Assembly: GCF_900141935.1 (NCBI RefSeq)
Contig: NZ_FQYX01000019.1
Span: forward strand, 19,289-83,288
Reading direction: 5' to 3'
Length of the DNA: 64,000 bases
From: Arenibacter nanhaiticus
Lineage (GTDB): Bacteria; Bacteroidota; Bacteroidia; Flavobacteriales; Flavobacteriaceae
The translations under genes and the position numbers were made by a program. Shown here piece by piece: positions 8,658-19,248 of this stretch. The notes below the pieces were generated by a model that searched no databases, had not been told where the DNA came from, and was given only the letters and a program-made list of their open reading frames with translations. The first letter of the stretch is position 1, and each line of letters starts with the position of its first letter.

Positions 8658-9524
8658 TTATTTTTGATTGTGTAAACGGATATAATCCGAAGGAGACATA
8701 CCGGTTATAGATTTGAAATGTCTGTTAAAATTGGATATATTATTAAACCCAGACTCATAGCAGACCGGTGTAATATTATGCTGATTCTCCATCAGTAATT
8801 TACAGGCATATCCTATTCTAATTTCATTTAAATAACGGGTAAAGGTTTTCCTATGGATACGTTTAAAGAACCTACTAAAGGCAGAAGGGTTCATTTTGGC
8901 CACTTCGGCCACATCTTTGGAGCTTATGGGCTTACTAAAATTCTTAAAAATATACTCATAAATTTCATCCAGACTATTATTTTCAGTTTTCTGGAAAGAG
9001 GTAAGATACCCCGGGCTAGACAACAACCTATAGTTGTCGTGATTGGCCAATTGATGGAGAATTTCGATTAATTTAAGCGTTTTTTCAAAAGGCATTGCAG
9101 TTAAAAGCGTATTGAAGTCTTTTAAAATTTCAGGGTTAATATCTACAAATAAAATCCCTTGCCTGGCGGTATTCATCAATTGCAGAATTTTTTTCATTTC
9201 AGGAAGTTCAAAAAAATCCACCCCAAGGAAGTCCTCCTTAAAATGTACCGCAATGGCTTCGGATAGCAGGGTAGAATTTTCTTCAAAGTACACCTCATCA
9301 TTTAACCACATATGAGGCAGGTCTTTCCCTATTAAGACCAGATCGCCTTCCGAAAATTTTTCTATACTATCGCCGATAAACCGAGTACCCGTACTTTTTA
9401 GGATAAGCACCAATTCTAATTCAGGATGATAATGCCATACCTTTAAAAAGTGGGAATACCGATTATGACTTACCAAAAAGGAACTATTTTCTTTACTGGC
9501 CCTATCGAGAAGATGAAGTTTCAT
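8658..9524 (-). CDS. AraC-family transcriptional regulator (copy 2)
   Basis: Paralogue of the preceding regulator, also 288 aa. The cupin half keeps HYHPELELVLILKSTGTRF and GDLVLIGKDLPHMW. The HTH half (KMNPSAFSRFFKRIHRKTF and YESGFNNISNFNRHFKS) differs from copy 1 at only a few places, so both may bind the same operators. Differences concentrate at residues 105-150, the linker/dimerisation region after the cupin, which would fit a changed effector or dimer preference. Each copy has its own 5' region (157 bp between them), so they need not be co-transcribed. Likely target is the fucan/fucose cluster on either side. Confidence 0.93.
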   Translation of the reverse strand: MKLHLLDRASKENSSFLVSHNRYSHFLKVWHYHPELELVLILKSTGTRFIGDSIEKFSEGDLVLIGKDLPHMWLNDEVYFEENSTLLSEAIAVHFKEDFLGVDFFELPEMKKILQLMNTARQGILFVDINPEILKDFNTLLTAMPFEKTLKLIEILHQLANHDNYRLLSSPGYLTSFQKTENNSLDEIYEYIFKNFSKPISSKDVAEVAKMNPSAFSRFFKRIHRKTFTRYLNEIRIGYACKLLMENQHNITPVCYESGFNNISNFNRHFKSITGMSPSDYIRLHNQK

Positions 9525-9585
9525 ATATGGATATCTATTGTTTTTTTAGCGGTCATACTTCGACTGCCCCCAGTACAGGTAAGTA

Positions 9586-9640
9586 ATTCGCATATTGCCA
9601 TTCGTCTTTGCGACCAGTTTTCGGTCATGCTCAATTCCTA
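9586..9640 (+). repeat. 55-bp dispersed sequence, copy 1
   Basis: Begins ATTCGCAT and ends near CATGCTCAATTCCTA. It aligns without gaps to 49256-49310 at 41 of 55 positions by hand count, with the blocks ATTCGCAT, TTCGT, TTTGC, TCGG and CATGCTCA conserved. Both copies are intergenic. Nature unknown; it may be a short palindromic-type element or the worn end of a mobile element. Confidence 0.6.
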
Positions 9641-9920
9641 CCGTTATTAAAAAATTAAACCTACCTATAACAAATAGTTGTTTCTGTCATAAAGATATCA
9701 CTCTTTCTTATTGCAGCAAAAAAAGTATCGACAATAAGTACTTTCTTGGTAGATAATGGTAGAAAAACAGTTTAATTTCGGGAAATTCTATTACTCAATT
9801 GCAGTCGAATATTAAAATAACAAATCAACACTTTTCAATATCCAAACAACCATTGATTAGCAATAATACTGTGCATTCCCCGCAATACCACAAGAACTCA
9901 ACAATAAACTAGCAACAAAA

Positions 9921-10061
9921 ATGAACAAATTAAACCCTATTTATTTCGGTGCTCTTATCGGAATATTTCTTTTGTCTTCTTCCGGCCTACTCGCTCAAAA
10001 GGGAGAAGAGTTAAAACTTTGGCACCAAGAGCATGCCAAATCTTGGATGATGCAGGTTTGA
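9921..10061 (+). pseudogene. 5' remnant of a GH95-like alpha-L-fucosidase gene
   Basis: A 46-codon frame starts at ATG 9921 with a clear signal peptide (IGIFLLSSSGLLAQ) followed by GEELKLWHQEHAKSWMMQV and a stop. The segment LKLWHQEHAKSWM resembles the mature start of GH95 fucosidases, which open with a pattern like LKLWYxxPAxxWMTEALPIGNG; the expected continuation is missing in all three frames. This looks like the surviving beginning of a gene whose remaining ~750 codons were deleted, directly ahead of the sulfatase it may once have been co-transcribed with. Recognition rests on about 13 residues, so the family is tentative. Confidence 0.5.
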
Positions 10062-10215
10062 ACTTCCCTGCTCTCCGGCAAAACACAGACCCTAGACAGG
10101 GAACTGCAACCATTGGATTAAAATTAGAAAAAAGCAGTAAACCCTATTCACGAACAAATTGTATCGTGTTCATTATACTTAACCAACCCAAGCTAATTTA
10201 AACAAAACATTACTG

Positions 10216-11790
10216 ATGGATTTTAAAATTAAAACAGCAGTCCTCCTAATTGTTTTAGCAATTACCAGTTGCTTTGGCCAAAAGACCAAAGAAAAGAACA
10301 AACCCAATGTGATCCTTATATATGCAGATGATCTTGGTAGAGGGTTGCTTTCTCACGAAGGTCAAAAAATCATTAAGACCCCAAACATTGATAATTTGGC
10401 AAAAGAAGGCATGCGTTTTGAAAATGCCTACGGGGCTATGCTATGTGCTCCTGCAAGGGCCAGCCTTATTACAGGCTATCACGATGTACACGGAGATCGC
10501 TGGAAAATAACATCGGGGAATGCGTATGCCAATATTTCCACGGGAAAAATGGATCAGGACGAAATAGCGTTAAAATTAAATAACCAATTAGGTGAAACTG
10601 CTGCTAGTGAGGTGTTTTTGGCCGAGATTTTTAAAAATTCGGGATATAAAACAGCCGAAATCGGAAAGCTCGAGTGGGGATTCTCGGCTACCGACAAGCA
10701 AATGAAAAGACATGGCTGGGATTATTATTACGGATATTTAGATCATCAGAGGTGCCATGGCTTTTACCCTCCATTCCTATTTGAAAATGGAAACTTGGTA
10801 GAAATAAAAGGGAATACAAGGATCAATAGCGGAAAAAGTAGGGAACTCGAAACAGCGGAAACCTATAATGAGCGCTGGAATATGGAGGGAAAATCGGTCT
10901 ATTCCCAAAATCTATTTCTAGAAAAAATAATTGGCTTTATTAATGAAAATAAAGACCGTCCTTTTTTCCTATATCACCCCACCCAATTGCCTCATGGCCC
11001 TGTTGCCATTCCCGAAGTTCATAAGGAATTTGTGAACGATGATAGACTGACGCAAATTGAAAAGGAATATGCCTCCATGGTTAAAATGTTGGATGACCAT
11101 GTTGGGATTATTATGAATGAATTAAAGACATTGGGTATCGATGACAATACCATAGTTGTATTTACTTCCGATAACGGTCATGAAATATACTATTCCCAAG
11201 AAGGCAGGATTCTGAAGCCTGTTAGGAACATGACGTCTGGTGAATTTTTTGACGATATAAACACTAAATTTTATAGTGAAATAGGCGGAGATGTTTTTGA
11301 TGGAAATGATGGCATGGCAGGAATCAAAAGGAGTAATTGGGAGGGTGGTGTCCGAGTGCCGTTGCTAGTGCGATGGCCCGGAAAAATTCAACCCGGAACT
11401 ACCTCCAACACTTTAGTAGCTAACTATGACTTTATGGCCACCATGGCCGACCTTTTAGAGTATAATACTTTGGAAGGCAAAGATGGTGTTTCCTATCTGC
11501 CAGAATTGCTGGGACACCAAGGAAAAACCCAGGAATATGTGGTGTATTCCTCATTTTTAGGTCCCGCCATTGTAACACATGACGGTTGGAAACTCCGTTA
11601 CTTTGCCGCTAAGGATATTTTTCAATTATATTTTCTACCAAATGATTATAGGGAAGAAAACAATATAATTTTAGGCAATGGGGAAAAAGCCAAAGAACTA
11701 GAAAGAATTTTGACAGAGGAGTGTAACGGAGATCTAAACAATGGTTGGTTTACTTATGGTCGGAATATTTTACCTGCTATTAAATTATAG
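10216..11790 (+). CDS. S1-family sulfatase
   Basis: Sulfatase of 524 aa with a lipoprotein-like leader (VLAITSC, Cys19). Metal-binding residues sit in NVILIYADDLGRG. The formylglycine signature is CAPARASLITGYH with Cys77, Pro79 and Arg81. FTSDNGHEIYYSQEG, near residue 320, supplies the second half of the metal site, and GGVRVPLLVRWPGKIQPGT is the usual late family motif. It is the only plus-strand gene of the fucan region and follows the GH95-like remnant by 154 bp. It is divergent from the sulfatase at the left end of the window and clearly not a recent duplicate of it, so the two probably attack different sulfate positions (inference). Confidence 0.93.
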   Translation: MDFKIKTAVLLIVLAITSCFGQKTKEKNKPNVILIYADDLGRGLLSHEGQKIIKTPNIDNLAKEGMRFENAYGAMLCAPARASLITGYHDVHGDRWKITSGNAYANISTGKMDQDEIALKLNNQLGETAASEVFLAEIFKNSGYKTAEIGKLEWGFSATDKQMKRHGWDYYYGYLDHQRCHGFYPPFLFENGNLVEIKGNTRINSGKSRELETAETYNERWNMEGKSVYSQNLFLEKIIGFINENKDRPFFLYHPTQLPHGPVAIPEVHKEFVNDDRLTQIEKEYASMVKMLDDHVGIIMNELKTLGIDDNTIVVFTSDNGHEIYYSQEGRILKPVRNMTSGEFFDDINTKFYSEIGGDVFDGNDGMAGIKRSNWEGGVRVPLLVRWPGKIQPGTTSNTLVANYDFMATMADLLEYNTLEGKDGVSYLPELLGHQGKTQEYVVYSSFLGPAIVTHDGWKLRYFAAKDIFQLYFLPNDYREENNIILGNGEKAKELERILTEECNGDLNNGWFTYGRNILPAIKL

Positions 11791-12223
11791 AATATTGGTA
11801 AGCCCTAAGGGATATATAAGTTTATGGGAATAGTCTTCACGGGACGACGACCGAATTTATTCCCAATGCACCCATCCCAATTTTTCATGTGAACATTGTA
11901 ATAAGGTCCTCATTATGGATTACTCTCCTATCGATTTTCTATTTTCTAAATAAAAGAGCACAATCGCCTAAAAAAACACACTAAAAAGGATTAAAAAAAG
12001 TTGTTAAACCAAAACTTTAACACATTCACAAAGAAAGAGCAAAAATCATATTGATAATAGGCTGTTTTTTGGTAGCGTAGCAGCCAATAAGCCCATATCT
12101 TGCAATAGAGTTAAGTGTTTTAATATTACTGTGTCTTTAAATTGTTACAGTTATATAACGGGGGGCATAGACATAAAACATTGGTTCTATGCAGCCCACA
12201 AAAATGTTGAGTTAGTTTTTTTT

Positions 12224-12256
12224 AAACCCGGAAAATAGTAGTTTTCCGGGTTTTTT
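12224..12256 (+). terminator. Rho-independent terminator (orphan)
   Basis: Perfect 12-bp stem AAACCCGGAAAA / TTTTCCGGGTTT (12224-12235 with 12242-12253) around a TAGTAG loop, followed by a T run on the plus strand. No gene ends just before it; the nearest upstream stop is at 11790. Confidence 0.8.
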
Positions 12257-12360
12257 ATGGACAATGAGAACCGACCTATGTCCTATTCAAACAAAACTTG
12301 TAGGCACTATAATCAAGTCGGTCCTACTCCTAATTCCAATAGCCCTCGTCATACTAATTT

Positions 12361-12440
12361 GGGCGTTCCCTCCTTCGTCGGGCGGGCCCTTGGCTATATC
12401 CCTTACTGCGCTGCGGGGATGCCGCCGCGGTCCCTAACGC
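12361..12440 (+). repeat. GGGCGTT...TAACGC repeat, copy A
   Basis: 80-bp element starting GGGCGTTCCCTCCTTCGTCG and ending GGTCCCTAACGC, with a short central hairpin built on ATCCC/GGGGAT. It has the same length and sub-type as copy D at 33010-33089 (opposite orientation). It forms an inverted pair with copy B, 142 bp away. Confidence 0.8.
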
Positions 12441-12582
12441 GTTCTCCCGTGATTATGCAGCAACTTGTTAATACACCTAATCTTCTAAAACCACAGTCCC
12501 CAAAAATAAAATATCCGTGGATCAACCCCTTTATGATCCCAACACCACCATAAAAAGTACGGGTAACTTTCTTGTAGTTTTT

Positions 12583-12673
12583 GCGTTAAGGATTGGAGTG
12601 AAAAGCCCACAGTATTGCCCTAGCAATACGAGGACTTGCAGCGGAAAGCCTGACGGCCCTAGCCGGAACGCCC
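12583..12673 (-). repeat. GGGCGTT...TAACGC repeat, copy B
   Basis: Read on the minus strand it begins GGGCGTTCCGG and ends CCAATCCTTAACGC. It shares GGCTTTCCGCTGCAA with the others but carries its own central hairpin, GTATTGC/GCAATAC around TAGG, with perfectly paired 7-bp arms. It faces copy A. Confidence 0.75.
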
Positions 12674-12862
12674 ACACCTAATTCCTAGGAAAAGAACACC
12701 CGGTTCCTAAACCCCTTCTTCTGTAAAAAAGGGCCAATTAGCTTCGGAAACGCCTTATTTGTGGTACCTTGTCCTTCCTAATCTTTTTTAAACCATGGCT
12801 TATTTCCCAAAGCTCATTGCCAAAAAAGGCGATTTTTAAGGGAATATTTTAAATTTTAATTG

Positions 12863-13735
12863 ATGTTGCCCACAGAAACCCATAGCGTGCCCTTGCAAGA
12901 AAAACCTATACGTTTACAAGACTATGGGGCAGGGATTTTTACCAAGACCCCCACCAAATCGGCCTTAAAAAAAGCCCTGAAAAAAGAATTGATATCCGTG
13001 GATGGGAAAATTGCGACCACCGCAACTTTTTTATACGGCCATGAGGTCATCATCTTTAGGGAACCTCCTAGCCTTGCGCCCAAAAAAACCTTGGTCTTCC
13101 CTTTAGAAGTAGTGTACCAGGACGATTATTTGGCCGTGATTTATAAACCAGCGGGTATTTTAACCAGTGGGAATAAATTTATTACCGTGGCCAATGCCTT
13201 GGCGCAAAACCTCCACAGCAGCACCCAAGAAGATAAGATATCGCCCCGACCGGCACATCGATTAGATTACCCTACCACAGGGCTTTTACTTATAGGAAAA
13301 ACGAATACGGCCCTTGCCGCTTTGCACCAGCTTTTTGAACATAAAACCATTGCCAAGACTTATTTTGCGGTTGCCATAGGCGCCATGAAAACACAAGGAA
13401 CTATACAGGAGCCCGTAGACGGTAAAATGGCCATTTCTTCTTATGAAGTACTAAAAACAGTGCCTTCGGAAAGGTTTCAGTGGTTGAATTTGGTAAAATT
13501 ATCGCCAAAAACAGGAAGAAGACATCAATTGCGGAAACATTTGGCTTCCTTGAACAACCCTATTTTAGGAGATAAGGAATACGGAACCGAACCCTTGATC
13601 CTCAACGGAAAAGGCCTGTACCTGCACGCGTATTCCTTAACCTTTACACATCCGTTTAGCCAAGAAAAAATGACTTTTACCAAAGCGCTGCCCTCAAAAT
13701 TCACCAAGCTGTTTCCCGATTATGGGGGATTTTAA
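12863..13735 (+). CDS. RluA-family RNA pseudouridine synthase
   Basis: Predicted rRNA or tRNA pseudouridine synthase of 290 aa. An S4-like N-terminal segment (about residues 30-65, with KKELISVDGKI) precedes the catalytic domain. The hallmark HRLDYPTTGLLLIGK places the catalytic aspartate at Asp135, and KTGRRHQLRKHLA is the RNA-binding motif near residue 215. An in-frame TTG lies one codon before the chosen ATG at 12863; I prefer the ATG. Cytoplasmic, probably a single-gene unit. It converges with the following minus-strand gene, with only 16 bp between stop codons, so transcription must be separated by overlapping terminators or read-through is tolerated. Which uridine is modified cannot be told. 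Confidence 0.92.
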   Translation: MLPTETHSVPLQEKPIRLQDYGAGIFTKTPTKSALKKALKKELISVDGKIATTATFLYGHEVIIFREPPSLAPKKTLVFPLEVVYQDDYLAVIYKPAGILTSGNKFITVANALAQNLHSSTQEDKISPRPAHRLDYPTTGLLLIGKTNTALAALHQLFEHKTIAKTYFAVAIGAMKTQGTIQEPVDGKMAISSYEVLKTVPSERFQWLNLVKLSPKTGRRHQLRKHLASLNNPILGDKEYGTEPLILNGKGLYLHAYSLTFTHPFSQEKMTFTKALPSKFTKLFPDYGGF

Positions 13736-13751
13736 GTTGGCAATCATGCTT

Positions 13752-14753
13752 TTATTCTTGGGAAATATGAAAAATGGCATCGCCCTGATTAACGATGGGA
13801 GATTGATTGATACATATAATATAGCCGTCATTCACCGCTTTTATACTGCGCTCAAAGTTGCCAAAGGGGTCGGACACACTCCCTAAAACATCGCCTTTTT
13901 TCACCTTGCTTCCCAAGGCAATATAGGGGTGGAACATGCCTGAATATTTTGCCCTTACCCATTGTGACTTCTTGATGGTCACCGGATTTTTTGCCTTTGC
14001 CTCCATTAGGCCTAGCTCTTGGGTAAAATCTCTCATTCCCAAATGGTCCATTACCCTCAGGGCCCCTGCGATTCCGTTTTGTGTAACCCCCTTGTCAATA
14101 TCCAAGGATTTCCCTCCTTCGAAGAGCAATACTTTTTTCCCCATTTTGGCCAGGGCTTCCCGAAACGATTTTTCTCTGGTATTCGCGAGCATCACAAAGG
14201 GGGCCCCAAATACCTTTGCCAGCTCCATACTTTCTTCATCGTCCTTATTTATCCTAGTTTGCGGCGCATTAAATCGGCTATCTGCTCCCGTGTGATAGTC
14301 GATACAATAATCGACCATCGGGGCTATTTCTTTCATAATATGATACGCAAACCTACTGGCCAAGGAACCACGTGGACTCCCAGGAAAGACTCTATTGAGG
14401 TCTCTCCCATCGGGGAACTGCCTCGTTTGGTTCAGGAAACCGAAAATATTGACCACCGGCATGCAAATGACCGTTCCGCAAAGCGGTCTATTGTATTTTT
14501 TGGAAATCAGTTGTCGAACAATCTCTACCCCGTTCACTTCATTCCCATGGATGCCCCCCGTTATCAATAACACGGGACCCGGTTTTTTACCTCGTTGCAC
14601 AATAATGGGAACTTCAATTTTGGTTCCTGTATGCAATTTGGCGATATCCAAACTCAGCAATAACCCTTTCCCGGGCGAAACGGTTTGCCCCAATAATTCG
14701 AATTTACTATTTGGCATTTCTTTTCTTTTAGTAAGCTGACTATCTTTCAACAT
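13752..14753 (-). CDS. Succinylglutamate desuccinylase/aspartoacylase family protein (M14-like)
   Basis: Zinc-dependent deacylase-type protein of 333 aa. The M14 zinc site is visible as GGIHGNEVNG (His69, Glu72) and CIDYHTG (His154). FEGGKSLD around residue 210 lies where the catalytic glutamate is expected. The C-terminal 80 residues (GSKVKKGDVLGSVSDPFGN and a preceding beta-rich stretch) form the small biotinyl/barrel-like domain common in this sub-family. An internal ATG at codon 13 (MPNSKFELLG) is an equally plausible start. The substrate is unknown; relatives are found next to RimK-type ligases and may remove added amino acids from proteins, but no such ligase is visible here. Confidence 0.86.
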   Translation of the reverse strand: MLKDSQLTKRKEMPNSKFELLGQTVSPGKGLLLSLDIAKLHTGTKIEVPIIVQRGKKPGPVLLITGGIHGNEVNGVEIVRQLISKKYNRPLCGTVICMPVVNIFGFLNQTRQFPDGRDLNRVFPGSPRGSLASRFAYHIMKEIAPMVDYCIDYHTGADSRFNAPQTRINKDDEESMELAKVFGAPFVMLANTREKSFREALAKMGKKVLLFEGGKSLDIDKGVTQNGIAGALRVMDHLGMRDFTQELGLMEAKAKNPVTIKKSQWVRAKYSGMFHPYIALGSKVKKGDVLGSVSDPFGNFERSIKAVNDGYIICINQSPIVNQGDAIFHISQE

Positions 14754-14957
14754 TGTTTTTGGGCATAGTTTTTTCAGTTAAAACCAAAGGTGAATATAGC
14801 TTTTATATCAATCTCTAAAACACAGGGTCATAAATCTATTCGGTTCTTTTTTCATCGCTGTATTCTACCAACTATTGGCTGTCCTTATCTATTTACAGAC
14901 TAATATTATTCCTTCCCAACATATTATTTATCTTTAAGGACATCCAATTACAATATT

Positions 14958-15866
14958 ATGAAATCAATTGTATTCCTTTTAACCTTTTTCTGTTCCATGC
15001 ACCACTACTCCCAAAATACTGCTTTGCCCTTATGGCCCAATAAAATTCCGAATTCCCAGGAAAGTGGGGAAGAAGAAATAGTGATCAGCGAAGATATTAT
15101 CAGAATCTCCAAAGTCCAGAACCCAACTATAGAGGTATATCTCCCCGCGAAAAAAATAGCCACCGGACAGGCGGTACTGATTTTCCCGGGAGGAGGCTAC
15201 CAGATTTTGGCCTATGATTGGGAAGGAACCGATTTTGCCAAATTACTCAATTCCAAGGGCATTGCCGGCATCGTGGTAAAATACCGTTTGCCAAATTCCA
15301 AATCGGTTACGGAAAAACATAAGGTACCGCTGCAAGATGCGCAACGGGCCATACGTTTGGTACGCTCCATGGCCAAGGAATGGAATATTTCACCAGACAA
15401 CATTGGAATTTTGGGTTTTTCCGCAGGAGGTCATTTAGCGGCTACCTTGGGCACTCGTTACAATGAAGAAGTATATGCAAAAACGGATGCTATTGACCAA
15501 GAAAGTGCACGCCCAAATTTTATGGCCTTAATTTATCCGGTGATCAGCATGGCCGCGCCCCATACCCACCAAGGATCAAAAACAGCTTTGTTGGGAGAAG
15601 CCCCCAGCCAAGGCCTAACAGCCCATTTTTCTAATGAACTACATGTCAACAGGGATACCCCGCCTACCTTTTTGGTACATGCCAATGATGATGCAGCGGT
15701 ACCTGTAGAAAATAGCCTGCTCTTTTATACGGCTCTTAGGAAATATAATATCCCTTCAGAAATACATATCTACCCTTTTGGCGGCCATGGCTTTGCCTTA
15801 GGATTAAGCAATGATCACCTCGCTAGTTGGACCAAACAATGGATAGGCTGGTTGTCTAACCTATAA
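14958..15866 (+). CDS. Secreted alpha/beta-hydrolase, probable carbohydrate esterase
   Basis: Secreted esterase of 302 aa (signal peptide ending near HHYSQN). The oxyanion-hole motif LIFPGGGYQ is at 74-82, the nucleophile elbow GFSAGG gives Ser155, and the acid and base are probably Asp244 or Asp245 (VHANDDAAVP) and His277 (GGHGFALG). This is the BD-FAE/acetyl-xylan-esterase-like subgroup often linked to polysaccharide loci, so removal of acetyl or similar groups from a glycan is likely (inference). It is convergent with the GH2 gene, and a strong hairpin separates the two. It is a single-gene unit on its strand. Confidence 0.87.
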   Translation: MKSIVFLLTFFCSMHHYSQNTALPLWPNKIPNSQESGEEEIVISEDIIRISKVQNPTIEVYLPAKKIATGQAVLIFPGGGYQILAYDWEGTDFAKLLNSKGIAGIVVKYRLPNSKSVTEKHKVPLQDAQRAIRLVRSMAKEWNISPDNIGILGFSAGGHLAATLGTRYNEEVYAKTDAIDQESARPNFMALIYPVISMAAPHTHQGSKTALLGEAPSQGLTAHFSNELHVNRDTPPTFLVHANDDAAVPVENSLLFYTALRKYNIPSEIHIYPFGGHGFALGLSNDHLASWTKQWIGWLSNL

Positions 15867-15891
15867 CAGCTTTTAGCGGTACAAACCCAAT

Positions 15892-15942
15892 AAAAAAGGG
15901 TGCTTTTTCTTGGCTGTTCAAAGCTAAGAAAGCACCCTTTTT
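15892..15942. terminator. Bidirectional terminator
   Basis: Long imperfect hairpin: AAAAAGGGTGCTTT on the left pairs with AAAGCACCCTTTTT on the right, extended by CTT.GGCT/AGCTAAG around a GTTCAA loop. T runs on both strands suit the convergent esterase and beta-galactosidase genes. Confidence 0.85.
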
Positions 15943-15970
15943 GGTTTGCTGTTCTAATGAAACTGTATCC

Positions 15971-19114
<3,144 letters not shown>

Positions 19115-19248
19115 TTATTTAAATGGTCGGTTAGTCAAAATATGGTTTGGTAATTTTACCGATAAGCCTGCTTTTAACTATTAGGCAAATCTCCTCCCAA
19201 GGTACTGCCCATTAATTGACACAGCTTTTCGGGAGGAGGTATTTGTTC

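Larger units (their letters stand above)
9525..10215. other. Intergenic stretch with a dispersed repeat and a gene remnant
   Basis: 691 bp without an intact gene between the second AraC gene and the plus-strand sulfatase. It contains a 55-bp dispersed sequence at 9586-9640 and the 5' end of a broken GH95-like gene at 9921-10061. The rest (9641-9920) shows no coding frame or RNA that I recognise; it probably carries the promoters for the sulfatase and the second AraC gene. Confidence 0.6.
11791..12859. other. 1.07-kb gene-free stretch with terminator and paired repeats
   Basis: No convincing gene. It holds an intrinsic terminator (12224-12256) more than 400 bp beyond the last stop codon and two inverted repeat elements (12361-12440 and 12583-12673). 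The open frame at 12257-12553 starts on the terminator and runs through a repeat, so it is not a gene. The A+T-rich segment around 11,990-12,050 resembles a 5' leader without a gene behind it. The pattern suggests loss of a gene or operon here. Confidence 0.6.

Noticed and set aside
10019..10201. 60-codon open frame overlapping the GH95-like remnant
   Set aside because: It is in another frame than the remnant, has no leader or motif, and its ATG lies inside the remnant.
12257..12553. 98-codon open frame
   Set aside because: It begins on the terminator T run and runs through repeat copy A; the translation is Pro/Ser/Asn-rich without any fold or partner.
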